Origin: Calliphora vicina
Lineage: Eukaryota > Arthropoda > Insecta > Diptera > Calliphoridae
Length of the DNA: 64,000 nt
Assembly (NCBI RefSeq): GCF_958450345.1
Contig: NC_088781.1
Location: forward strand, 21,357,857-21,421,856
Reading direction: 5' to 3'
The position numbers and the translations under genes were made by a program. This document shows positions 33,425 through 43,903 of the stretch, piece by piece (position 1 is the first letter of the stretch; every line of letters starts with the position of its first letter). The notes beneath the pieces were generated by a model. That model did no database searches and was not told the origin of the DNA. It saw only the letters and a program-made list of their open reading frames with translations.

Positions 33425-33748
33425 CTATCCACTGCGAAATTTTCTAAAGTTTCGCATTTGTGGCTCTTTCTTGAAATTTTTTTTGACTTTTTTAACTTCA
33501 GTCAATAGTTTCTCGTTGTTGGCTCTACAACATTCTTGAACTTCAGCTAACATTTTCTCGTTGTTGACTCTATTACTTTCTTGAACTTCAGCTAACAGGT
33601 TTTCATTGCTGGCTCTAGAATTTTCTTGAATTTCAGTTTTAACTTTTGCTAACAGTTTTTCGTTTTTTATTCTAGAAGTTTCTTGAAATTTCTCGTTTGT
33701 TTCTTTGAATTTTTCCATCATAGCAGCTAACAGTGTGTTTGAATCCAA
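33425..33748 (-). pseudogene. Coiled-coil gag-like frame of the same element
   Basis: 107 codons from an ATG at 33746-33748. The protein is charged and helical with a 15-residue repeat (RASNENLLAEVQES, RVNNEKMLAEVQEC, RANNEKLLTEVKK), i.e. a 45-bp minisatellite in frame. It starts MDSNTLLAAMMEKFKETNEK, like the N-termini of some insect gypsy gag proteins (from memory). It lies upstream of the integrase relic on the same strand, in the expected gag-to-pol order with the middle deleted. A host coiled-coil gene is less likely because no splice context is visible. Confidence 0.5.
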
Positions 33749-34139
33749 GCTGTTGTTATACGGCTACGGACTTTCACTTCTTTATTCTAGAATTCGAAAG
33801 TTCCGATGTCAATATTTACTTAATTCTTTCTTGAGTTGTTTCAAATTTAGCTCCTCAAACATCATTATTGCTTATTGTATAGCAGTCCCACTTCTGAAAT
33901 GAATTGTTACATTTTTACCTTTTAACAACGATGGTTTATTTCCTTTAAATAAACTGTAGTCTTTTAAATGCAAAAAAGTGATTATTTTTTTAAAATTTAC
34001 TTAACAATTTAAATATATTAACAGTGCTAGGTAAATTCTCAGCGAGTTGTATAGTTTTCCCTATTTTATTTGACACGTAAAAAACATAAGGTAGCCATGT
34101 TATATATCAATGGATAGAGAATTTCTATTTCTACTTTTC

Positions 34140-35275
34140 AAAAATGTATTTAGCTTTTGACAATTAAAAAATTCATGGGACACTTTTTTGAAAATATGAC
34201 AAAAAATGCTTTTTATTGAATTTTGCATAGATACAAATTTTTTAAATTGAAATAAAATTTTTATTTATGAATATTTTTTAATGAAATTTCACAGTTATGT
34301 AGATTTTTCTATTTAAAATGGAAAAATAAAAACAAATTTTGAAACTTGTTATCAAGTATCCCGCAATTCCCAAAAAAATCTTGAAAAATCCCAAAAATGG
34401 GATTTTTTTGTTTTTTGGCTATAATATCCATAATAGGGGTAAGGTTATCGGAACCCTTTACAAAATAATTAAGAACTTATTGGGCCATCTAAAATAGGTT
34501 ACTATATTTTGATATCGAGTATGCGGTTTGAGAATTTTTGCCCTAAAGTTGAATTTTACATAAAAAATAGGCCTTTTTTGAATGGACCTGATCCCGTCGG
34601 TATCAAAAATTATAAATTTTTTTTTCATTTAAAATATTTAGGGTAAAGTAGGCTTTTCAAAAAGTACAAATTCATTATACATCCTTTTAGAAAATTTTTA
34701 GATAACTTAAAAAGAATAAAAGTACTTTTTTTCCCAAAAAATTGCAAAAAATGGCCTTTTTAATTTTTTTATATTCAAATGCATGTAACTTTAGACTCAA
34801 TCATGATTTTTAAACATTTCTTTCTTTATTTGATATATAGATCTATTGTTAATCCTATAAAAGAAAAATGGAGAATATTTGGAACCGCGGTCACCAAAAA
34901 ATTGGTGTAGGGTGGGTAAAAATTTTGAAAATTAAATTTTCAAATTCGAATATCTCCTAAACTATAAGGGATTGATAGCTACGACGAGGTTTTATATAGT
35001 GCTCGATGAGGAGATTCTGTATATGTAATCGGAACACAAACGAAGAATTAGGATCATTTTAAAAATTGAACATACCCGAGGTGTCCTACTTTGGAAACCT
35101 CTGGTCCCGCTTGTGGTGGGGTCATGAGGTCCAACTTCAAAACTTAAACTCGACTACACTTCCTCTTTGAGCATGTGAAACTTCATTCTAATCGGCGTAG
35201 GGGTTTAGAAGTTACAAATTTATTTCCCTCTTTTTTTATTCTCATACCAATGTGTGTCGTTTTAAAGCGTCATCC
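34140..35275 (+). repeat. Dispersed repeat D, second copy
   Basis: This shares a long co-linear match with the interior of the element at 22671-24105: GATACAAATTTTT.AAATTGA, CCGCAATTCCCAAAAAA, GGCTATAATATCCA, ACCCGAGGTGTCCTACTTTG and TTATTTCCCTCTTTTTTT. The inverted CCCTTAGCGCC ends are missing here, so either the ends were lost or repeat D was an independent insertion into that element. Confidence 0.8.
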
Positions 35276-36055
35276 AAGCACGTTAAAAAAAGTAAAATCG
35301 GACAAAAACTGACTGAGTTACAGGTCGTTAAGTTGACAAGCATCACTGGAAACGTCAGGGTGTTTTTGAAATTTTTTGACACAATTTGTAATGAACTCAG
35401 CAAGACCTATAGCCCACGCTAGGTCGTTTTCCTAGTTTTTTTTTTTATATCGTAGCACCGTGTTATTCAATTCAAAGCAACCATAAAAATTTCCGGTAGA
35501 GAAGTGAAAATACATTAAATTTTAATTGTTTAATTCTAATAAAATACATTTTTAAATAAGTAATGGGTGTAATATCCTTCTTCTTTATCATAATATGTAT
35601 ACACGATTAAAATAAATCTGTATTTTGCATGATCCAAAATCTACCCATTTAACTCACACCTTAGTAGTTGAATAACTAAATAATTAATTTAAAATTTTAC
35701 CAACAATGTAACAGGCTACAGCTAGTATTTACATTTTAGTAGAATACAAAACTACAATAAAAATTAAGCTATTCTTTCAGTTATAAAGTTATAAAAATTA
35801 AACACTATTTAGGTTAACACGCAAGGTTGCCAGGGGATATAAAAATCCCACTAGATTTATTTGCTTTAATTTTATTGAAATAGTTATTACCAAAGTCATG
35901 AGTGCATACATTTTGGATTAAATCATTTAGTGTACGTGTAGTTTATGTATAAACTTTAATGCTTTAAAATAAAAAACAATTTTGTATTTAACAAACATTT
36001 TATTCCTGTATCATAAAAATTCATTGTTTTACTAATCGCCATTTTTTACCAAAAT
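35276..36055. other. Intron sequence before the coding exon
   Basis: AT-rich, no repeat family, no frame. CAAGGTTGCCAGGGGATATA lies at 35822-35841. It leads into a pyrimidine-rich acceptor tract. Confidence 0.5.
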
Positions 36056-36084
36056 TTTTTTCTCTCCATACTTTTTTCCTTCAG
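36056..36084 (+). promoter_or_regulatory. Splice acceptor with polypyrimidine tract
   Basis: TTTTTTTCTCTCCATACTTTT followed by TTCCTTCAG ends at 36084. A long pyrimidine run directly before CAG is a strong metazoan 3' splice site. It implies at least one upstream noncoding exon. Confidence 0.75.
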
Positions 36085-36353
36085 GCAACAGCTCTAGAAT
36101 AAACGTAAAAGCTAAACAAAAACTATATAGAAAAAAACAAAGTGAAATTTAAATCAATAAAGTGTATATTAAAAACCATAAATAACAAAACACTTTAAAA
36201 ATTTATAACTCTAAAGGAAAAAATCATAAACATAAAAATTTAAGTGTTTTCAAAATTGGAAGTATTTAAAAACAAAACAACGGTTAAAAAGCGTAAAGAG
36301 AGGCAAAAGGCAAGAAAAGAAAAATAAATTTTCATAATTAAGAAGTTAACATA
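36085..36353 (+). other. 5' untranslated part of the coding exon
   Basis: 269 bases between the acceptor and the ATG, A-rich and stop-rich in all forward frames, as is usual for fly 5' leaders. The start context is AACATAATG with A at -3, acceptable for translation. No upstream ATG gives a longer in-frame protein. Confidence 0.65.
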
Positions 36354-37012
36354 ATGTTAAGTTCGCTTGATGCATTAGCTAGTAAAATATCACCTGGCTC
36401 AGGAAACAAATCTCCGTCCCAGCAGCAGCAGCAAAAACAATCAAGTCAACAACAGTTGTCACAAACATCTTACTATAAACAGGAGTGCATAGACAATCAA
36501 CAACAACAGCAGCATCAGCAGCAGCAGCAGCAACAATCATCTCATACTCATTCGTTACGTTTAAACTGTAATCATTATAATGGTGGCTTGGATAGCAATG
36601 GAAACAAATTATGTCACATCACTCACAATACCATACATCCCTATCACAAGCAACCGAATTCACCAAACAGCAGCAACAATACCAACAACCACAATCATAG
36701 CACGAACCTTGCCAACAGTTTGCTGCAACAGCAAAAGATGGCAACGTACCCAGCATCATCGACCCCACCAACGACACCGCTCTCGGCCTCATCTCTCTCA
36801 CCCAAAGAATGCCTGCAACAACAACAGCAACAGCACGAATTGTTTCAACAACAGCTGCAACAGCGACGACAGAGTTTGCAACAGCAGCAGCTCCATCACC
36901 CTCACCAGCAGCAACAGTCTGTGTCTGCACCATTGTCGCCAACAACAACCTCCTCCCAGCCATACGATGAAAATGATTCCCAGCATGAGTTTAGCAGTTG
37001 TCTGAAGGAAAA
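36354..37012 (+). CDS. First coding exon of a polyglutamine-rich protein (partial)
   Basis: The exon encodes 219 complete residues plus two bases of the next codon, so the intron is phase 2. The short N-terminus MLSSLDALASKISPGSGNKS is followed by glutamine runs (about 23-27, 49-62, 155-160, 176-179, 185-188), an Asn/His-rich stretch (about 71-117) and a Ser/Thr/Pro stretch with SP and TP sites (about 131-150). It also holds RRQS at 171-174 (basophilic kinase consensus) and SVSAPLSP at 189-196. No folded domain, signal peptide or membrane segment is visible. Gln runs mix CAG and CAA, as in selected fly polyQ tracts. GC content is far above the surroundings. Such N-termini are common in fly transcription and RNA regulators, but I do not recognise the gene, and the conserved domain must lie downstream, probably outside this window. 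Confidence 0.85.
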
Positions 37013-37020
37013 GTGAGTAA
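37011..37020 (+). promoter_or_regulatory. Splice donor
   Basis: AA|GTGAGTAA with the intron starting at 37013, a near-consensus 5' splice site. The TGA stop that would end the open frame at 37016 lies inside the donor, so the frame does not end here in the mRNA. Confidence 0.8.
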
Positions 37021-38149
37021 CATTTCATGCAAACAAACAAAAACAAACTTCTATTTATGTTGTTGTTTTTGTAATTGGATATAAAGTTGTTGTTACACTT
37101 TGTTTTCTTTTCTTTTATTTTTTTGTGTTTGTTATTTGTTGTTTATCTCTCTGTTCTCCTTATCTCTCACTCTCTCTCTTTCTTACAAATTTGTTAAATT
37201 TTCATCAATCTGTTTGATGGTGTGTGTGTGGGTGTGTGAGAGGTGGTGTGTAAGTGTTTATAAATGGATGCATGTTATCCTGTTTCCTGGGTTTCCTTTG
37301 TGTTCAACGCTCATAACAATTTACTAATTTTATTATTTGCTGATTTTCTTTTTTTTTTTTTTGTTAAATAATGAGAGAAAATTTAATAAATTTTCTTTAT
37401 ACTTTTTTTTGTGAGGGAGGGTGGAATGCAAAAGACAAGCTTGCATACGTACTCGTACACATTAAAATGAATTGCTGTAATTTTATGCGTTGAAAGTGAA
37501 TCGTGATCAACACGTTGGTATTTCAGTTTAATAAACTCATTTATTTTGAGGTATGAAGTTTTATTTTGCTGTATTAAAGGGGTAAATGAGAGAACATTTT
37601 TGTTAATTTAAGTTCAACAAATTAAATTTCAAAAACAGAAGATTTAAGATGAAAATTTTAAATGAAGCTTAGAAGACTAGAGATAACTTTAGGGAAGGTA
37701 AAAAGAAAATTAAAAATGATAAGGATTTTCTTAAAACATGAGTAAATTATTTTATTTAAAAAAATGTTTGTCAAAATGGTTTTCAACATGGCGGAGCTAA
37801 CAAGATACAATTATTAGAAAGCATATTCTCAATTATACATTGCCTACAACGTCAAACAAAAGAAAATTAGAAAAACAAAATGAAATGTCTAAGACAAAAA
37901 TTTATTAATTGGACAAAAATAAGTAAATAATGCGTTATTTGATGTTGTAGTGGTAAATATTGACAACTATTCCTAATAACGAAACCTTTTTGGTTCTGAA
38001 ATGGCCTTCAATTTTAAATTTCATACTCAGAGAAAGTAAATCTGTTATTGCCATCGAATTTGTTACCAAAATAAATTTTCATGAAATATTTTGATTTGGA
38101 AATTTAGGATTTTATTTACTTTTTTGATAAAGTACTTTATTATAAACAT
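37013..38149 (+). other. Start of the downstream intron
   Basis: T-rich sequence with GTGTGTGTGGGTGTGTGAGA at 37221-37240. No repeat copies occur for the first kilobase, then ordinary AT-rich DNA. No second coding exon recognised. Confidence 0.55.
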
Positions 38150-38545
38150 ATTTTTATACCCGCCACCAAGGGTATATATCAGTTTGTCATTACGTTAGTA
38201 ATTTCTACATTTTTCATTTGCTACCCTTCAAAGTATATATATTCTGGATCGTTATAGATAGCAAAGTCGATATAGCCATTTCAGTCTGTCCATCTGAATG
38301 TTGATATCACCTTTCCGTAGCTCCAAAATAACTTACAAACTTGATTTATATGTATATCAATATGTCGGGAATTCTCTTCTCGGTCCACAAATGGCCAAGA
38401 TATAAAGAAAAAACCGGGACAACCTCCATGTTTGGCCTATTTTTTATCTACATCTAGATTACTAAGTCATTAATATAGACAATATGGTTATCTAATGATA
38501 GATATTTCAAAGTCCATTGCAACGATGTATATAAGGCTATGGTAA
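38150..38545 (+). repeat. Dispersed fly repeat B, fullest copy
   Basis: This starts TTTTTATACCCGCCACCAAG and continues GGGTATATATCAGTTTGTCA, AAGTATATATATTCTGGATC, GATAGCAAAGTCGATATAGC and GTAGCTCCAAAATAACTTAC. Repeats of this TATACCC...GGGTATA type are frequent in fly genomes (general knowledge). No frame. Confidence 0.7.
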
Positions 38546-38781
38546 GTTGGACCTATAATGGGTCAAAATCGGGAAAAATAACAAAAAAAAATACATTTTA
38601 GAAAAATTCTTTATTAAAAAATTAAAAAAAAAAAATTTAAAAATTAAATTAATAAACAATTTCGAAATATCTTGAATTGATGTATTTTTTAAATCATTGA
38701 TTCATTTCGCTAGTTCACACAAAATAATTGCAAAATGCTGAAATTTTCATTATGAATTTTACATATTGGTTGCTTATGCAT

Positions 38782-38822
38782 ATGAGTAATAATATCTCTA
38801 TTGGGTAATAATTATTACTCAT
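38782..38822. repeat. Perfect 12-bp stem ATGAGTAATAAT with TCTCTATTGGG-type loop
   Basis: Arms 38782-38793 and 38811-38822 are followed by ACTCACG. A sister stem with the same design, TATGAGTAATAATTGCAATA then TTGGG and ACTCATACTCACG, occurs at 63215-63265. The shared parts are the arms, ATTGGG in the loop and the flank ACTCATACTCACG. Confidence 0.75.
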
Positions 38823-38925
38823 ACTCACGATGTACTCTATTAGTTCTACTTCAAATGTAAGCTTAAAAGCAATAATTACAAAGATTTCTTTCGAACTTTC
38901 CATAAAAGTTTTTTCGATTTGTAAA

Positions 38926-39653
38926 TCTGCTTTTACACTGGCCAAGTTTTCTTGCCGCAAGTCTGAGTTTATAGGAGAGAGAGGCAAGAAGAAGGCTGCA
39001 CACTTGCTTGTAGTGACAAGTCTCTTCAATTCTCTTTTGTTTTCTCATTTTCACTATGGCGTCTATTAGGTTTTGACCAAAGTATACCAAGTAGTCCGAC
39101 TCTTTGACAGCAGTACCTAACGCTAAACATGTGTTAGTAACAAAAATGTACAAGTGTTGGTGCCTCTTTAATTTTAACCAGAGACACAGAGTTCTATAAA
39201 AATGTTTTAATTTTATTCTATTTTCAATACCAAAAATTTAAACTCTATTCTATAAATTAAATTCTACCACAAATAAAATTGTGTCTCAAAAATTAATAAA
39301 AAATATTTTTTTTCATTTGAGCAAAATTAGCAAAATTAAAAGTGTCCTGCAAAGTATTTACAAATTTCGCCAAATATTGTGTAGAGGTGTAATAAAGTGG
39401 TTCGGTATATACATATTTAGTAGGAAAATCAAAGTTAAAATTTCTAATATTTTGGAGTGTTTAATTCTCTCACAAGGGTGTTGAATTCACACCGTACCCG
39501 TTCATGTGAGAGAGTAATTTTAAAAAATAGACAGTCGGACCACTTGGTGTACTTTGGTTTTGACATATAAAATTGAACACAGAATTGCTGTGCAAGTTTA
39601 AAAGAGAATCGAAGAGATTTGCTTCAATTAAACTTGCTGTGTGTAAAAGCAGA
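38926..39653. mobile_element. 728-bp inverted-repeat element with TCTGCTTTTACAC ends
   Basis: The left end TCTGCTTTTACACTGGCCAA and the right end GTGTGTAAAAGCAGA are inverse. Inner inverse blocks include TTTTGACCAAAGTATACCAA with AGTAGTCCGAC on the left and GTCGGACCACTTGGTGTACT with TTGGTTTTGAC on the right. TAAA stands on the left (38922-38925) and again one base after the right end, but the duplication is not clean. The three overlapping frames inside have no domain. Confidence 0.8.
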
Positions 39654-39659
39654 CTAAAC

Positions 39660-41975
39660 AATAATCATTTTGGCTTGTATTTCCATTTACATAAACTTAA
39701 TTATGAACACAATAAATGATCACCTAAAATGCAAAATAACGTCACGTCACTTTTCATAACTATACAGCAGAAGAAAAAAACAATATAAAATGGAAACTAG
39801 AAAGTTTTCAAATCTGGATTAACATGCTACTAGAAATATAGTGCGGATGAACAAATCAGTTTATTAAAGTACACTATATGCGTTATTGATAACTATAACT
39901 ATAACGCTATAACGTTATTTTGAATTGTTGTTTTCTAAAATAAAAATAACGAATCATCAATCTAAATTTGTATGCAATAATAAAAATTTTATTTTGTAAT
40001 ATGATGCATTTCACTTTAACTGCTGCCGCTTGCATGTCCATGCATAATTGTGAGCATCAAATATTGTAAAATTATACACAAACCGGACAAAAGCTTTCAG
40101 AAAATAATTTTTTAAACCAAATTCTATTTTTAGCATTAAAAAAACAAAAATGTCACATCGATCTTTTTAATATTTCTTTCCAAATACCCACTCAAAAATT
40201 TTTAAAAATACTCGCAATCAAATTTTCAGTTGAATTTTATGCAATTGCATAAAAATAATACTAAGATTTATCTTTTCAAAATAATTTTTTTATTATTGAT
40301 TAAAAAAAATAACAATCTGTTGTATAAAATGTCTAATAGTCCATTTCAATTCGTAAATTTATCAGTCTATGCATAAACAATAAAAAATCAAGAATTCCGT
40401 TATATTTTTATGTAGCACGAGTGATGATACGTTTTTTGTTTAAGAAAATCATACACTTGATACGTTATTTTGAATTTTGGTTATAAGTTCGTTAGCTAGC
40501 AGAAATTAGTAGTGAATCGTAATCAATTAAAATCCAATTTCGAATTTTTTTGATGAAACGTTGTTTTGCATAATCTATAGTCACCTCAAATGATATTTTT
40601 TAAGTTTCAGATATTGTTGATTTATCTTAAAATATTGGCCAATAATGCCTATTATGCATATAGTTATGAATTAATTCATTAGATAATGCAATTATTATGC
40701 AATTTATTATAAAAGATTATTAAATTTATGCAAAAAAAGCTAAAATTTCCGTCATGAACAATTTTATAATATTTATGAACATATTCTTATTCTGAATGAA
40801 AAAGTTTGGGAAAAAAAGTCATGTTCGATTAATAATATTTATTACAAAATTCATTCCAATTATAAATTATCTGTGTATATGCAGGTATGTGATAAAAATC
40901 TATTGTTTTCAAAACGAAATTAAATTAATTAAGATGTCAAATAACAATTAGTTTAATTAAAAATTATAAAATAAAATTTAAACAGTGGCCAAGACTGAAT
41001 CACCCAAAGTAATTTTGTGATTCCTTTTGTAATACATTTAAATATATGCTAATTCTAAAACGATCTAGCTATGTCCTTCCGTCCGCCTGTCTGTCTATTG
41101 AAGGCGCGAAAGGGCTTAGAAGAAAGGACCAAGGGGGAATATAAATGTTTAGTATTGGTAATATTATATTGTAAGATTTAATTAGTTTACTTGAATTTAT
41201 ACTAAAACTAGGAATAACTTTGTGTAAATCTAGTTACACTGTGCAATAAATTTATTGCTTCATTTATCTTACATCTTTTTATAAAATAGGATATCCATCA
41301 CCAAATGAAGACTATATTTAAAAAATTGCGAAATGTCAATATTGGAGTATTATTCTATGTAAGGAAATTTATATTATTCATTGGTTAGAATTTTTACTTT
41401 TTTTAATTTCTACAAAAAAGTTGTTCATTCATTTCTAATATCGATTAACACTTTCAGAGATTCAATTCAAGTTCATGACTAAACTTAGATTTCTTTTATT
41501 TTCAAGTGCAATTCCAATTCGTATTTGCTTTTGCAAAAATCTATTTCATTGACCTTGTATATGGACATTAGTTTTACAAATATTCTTTTCGATTTTACAA
41601 AACTGTTACAAAACTTAAGTTAAATTTGTTTGGCTATTTCTTCCGACTCAAAAAAATGTACGCGATACACATAAATTGCAGAAAAATATATTGTACATAC
41701 GTATAATATGAAAAAACCACTGCTATTTTGACAACTTTCCACATGCAAACCATTCTTACACAAGATGGCGTGACTTTAAAAAACTGGTGTCATTTTACAA
41801 AATTAATGGTATGCAAGTTGAATTATAAGTAAATTATAATTAAAGCAAGAAATTATACTAATTAAAACATTAAAAAATTAACTAAAGTGAAATTTTTTTT
41901 AAATTACAAGCTAAAGTTAGGTAATAACATGCCTTTACTAATAAACATGGATTTAAACAAGAGTAATATAGACAA
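39660..41975. other. AT-rich intron DNA without a recognisable gene
   Basis: 2.3 kb with no repeat copies matched within this window and no conserved frame. It includes CTATATGCGTTATTGATAAC and ATAACTATAACGCTATAACG near 39880-39916. Confidence 0.5.
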
Positions 41976-42228
41976 TTTTATACCCTTCACCATGAGTGCA
42001 AAGGGTATATTTAAGTTTGTCATGCCATTTGCCATTTCTACATTTTATTGGATCGTTATAGATATCAGGGGTTTATAGCCATATCTGCTGAAATCAGTTT
42101 TTCGAAGTCTCCAAATAACTTACATATATAATTAATAAAATTGTTTAAGCACTATAGCCTAACTTAGATTGCCATTTAAAATCGACAAATGGCTGAAAAT
42201 GAGCAATTACTTAAGGTCCTGAATAAGT
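41976..42228 (+). repeat. Fragment of dispersed fly repeat B
   Basis: TATACCCTTCACCATGAGTG, AAGGGTATATTTAAGTTTGT, TTGGATCGTTATAGATATC and CGAAGTCTCCAAATAACTTA match the copy at 38150. The 489-bp palindrome is inserted just after it. Confidence 0.7.
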
Positions 42229-42717
42229 ACACGCAGAGAAAAAATATAGTTGGGCATGGTTACTGTAACCATTTCAATATTGTTACAAGTTTTTTAACTA
42301 TATTATAGTCACAGTAACCATTTACATGATTGTGCTAACCATAATATGGTTAATTTACGATTCACATGATTGTATCAACCATATATATGGTTACAGTAAA
42401 CAAATATACGTTTGTGACAACCAATCATATGATGAAGGACTTATAATATTATGTTGCTGTCGGCTTAAGGCTTATCATAATCTGAGAACAACATACTATG
42501 ATAAAATTATTCATCATAAATATGGTTGCCACAAACATATATTTGTTTACTGTAACCATATATATGGTTGATACAATCATGTGAATCGTAAATTAACAAT
42601 ATTATGGTTACAACAATCATGTAAATGGTTACTGTGATTATAATATTGTTAAAAATCTTGTAATACTATTTAAATTGTTACAGTAACCATGCCCAATTAT
42701 ATTTTTTCTCTGCGTGT
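42229..42717. repeat. 489-bp palindrome (fold-back element)
   Basis: The left arm starts ACACGCAGAGAAAAAATATA and the right arm ends in TATATTTTTTCTCTGCGTGT. Arms of about 220 bases are built from repeated words such as GGTTACTGTAACCAT, CATGATTGT, ATATATGGTTAC and AACAAATATA. AGT occurs directly before (42226-42228) and after (42718-42720), a possible 3-bp duplication. The size is the same as the palindrome at 5255, and the outer ends are similar, but the interior is different. Confidence 0.9.
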
Positions 42718-42720
42718 AGT

Positions 42721-42926
42721 GGGTGCCAAACATTGTGTGTAAAGTGTGTAGTGAATACTCAAGACAGCGAGAATGCGGAAACCGTAGTCATTTGGTCAGA
42801 ACCGAAAAACAACATTGAGGACTTCTATATTTATTTGTGCTGTAAAACTACATGGTATGAATAAAAGCAAAATGCCATATTCTGATTTAGCGTTTGCTAA
42901 AAATCCTCTACTGTGATCAGACGACT
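42721..42926. other. Short spacer
   Basis: Mixed composition (GAATGCGGAAACCGTAGTCA near 42772). No gene recognised. Confidence 0.35.
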
Positions 42927-43250
42927 CACAGTTGCGCCACCGTTGCACAAATCATAACTTTTGAACCAATTAAGATAATCAAAAAATTTAAAAAGCATAT
43001 GAATTGATAATTGAGTGTTTGGAAAATGTTCTACGCCTATTAGGTGCCTACTTATGGGTTAACAAAGTTGAAATTTGTAAAAAAAATCTATTTTATGGGA
43101 AGTAAAATAAAATATTTTTTAAAATTTTAATTTTTTATGTTTCTTTTTAAAGGATTTTATGATTTCAAATTATTCCAGAAAAGATTTTAAAACAAATTTT
43201 TTATAAATACTTATAATTTTTTTGTAAAATATTCCAGAAAAGATTTAATT
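42927..43250 (-). mobile_element. CACAGTGGCGCC family fragment
   Basis: The end reads CACAGTTGCGCCACCGTTGC and is followed by ATAACTTTTGAACCAATTAA, then CCTATTAGGTGCCTACTTAT and GGGTTAACAAAGTTGAAAT. It is the inverse of the right part of 13339-14312. The far end is lost. Confidence 0.75.
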
Positions 43251-43264
43251 TTTTTTGTTCATGA

Positions 43265-43903
43265 TAATTTTCTCTGGCCTTAAATCATAAAGAATAAAAA
43301 TTATGAACATATCAAATCAAAAACAAACTTCATCTTCAAGATCAAAATCGCAAAAACCTTTAAAAAATTCGATTTTTTTTACCTTTTTTCCCCTGTTCAG
43401 GTCCATAGGTAACAAACCCTTCAAAATTCAAGGAAACAATCAACTACAAAAAGGAACCTAAGATCTCAGTAAACAACTTTCTTGAACATATGAACTTCCT
43501 AGGAATGATTCTAAACACCGTTTAGGTAGGTCAATATAAGTGCTTTGAGTCATAAACTATTAAATTATTTTAAACTAAAGCATACTTTTAGGCAGCCAAA
43601 AATATTTTTTTTTTTAATTTTTTAAAGTTATTTGCGATTTTGATCTTGAAGATGAAGTTTTTTTGATTTTATATGTTCACAATTTTTGTTCTTTATGACA
43701 AGGGCTACAACTTCTTCTCAGAGATTAAATTAAAATTCCGCACTGATTGCAAGATATGATTCTGAGAAAATGATCACTTTTTTGCAAAAATTACACCGAG
43801 GCTCGAAATCTTTGGGGACCCATAAAAAAACTCCATGACTTTGGGCAAAACTTGTCCACGTAGTGAAGTCCTTATATGGTTATTTTTTTCGTGTTGCACT
43901 ATG
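43265..43903. mobile_element. Fold-back family: partial left arm, centre and right arm
   Basis: The left remnant TCATCTTCAAGATCAAAATC (43330) is mirrored by GATTTTGATCTTGAAGATGA (43634) after the family centre (CCCCTGTTCAGGTCCATAGG, TTAGGCAGCC). The right arm runs to CTTATATGGTTATTTTTTTC and GTGTTGCACTATG. It is a near-complete copy with the outer left arm deleted. Confidence 0.8.

Noticed and set aside
36580..37046. Overlapping open frames in other frames and on the minus strand (for example 36580-37005 and 36619-36963)
   Set aside because: They are shadows of the CAG/CAA repeat-rich exon. Only the frame starting at 36354 has a matching leader, acceptor and donor context.
39430..39520. The CTCTCACA...TGTGAGAGAG hairpin as an independent RNA gene
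   Set aside because: It lies in the middle of the 38926-39653 inverted-repeat element and is explained by that element.
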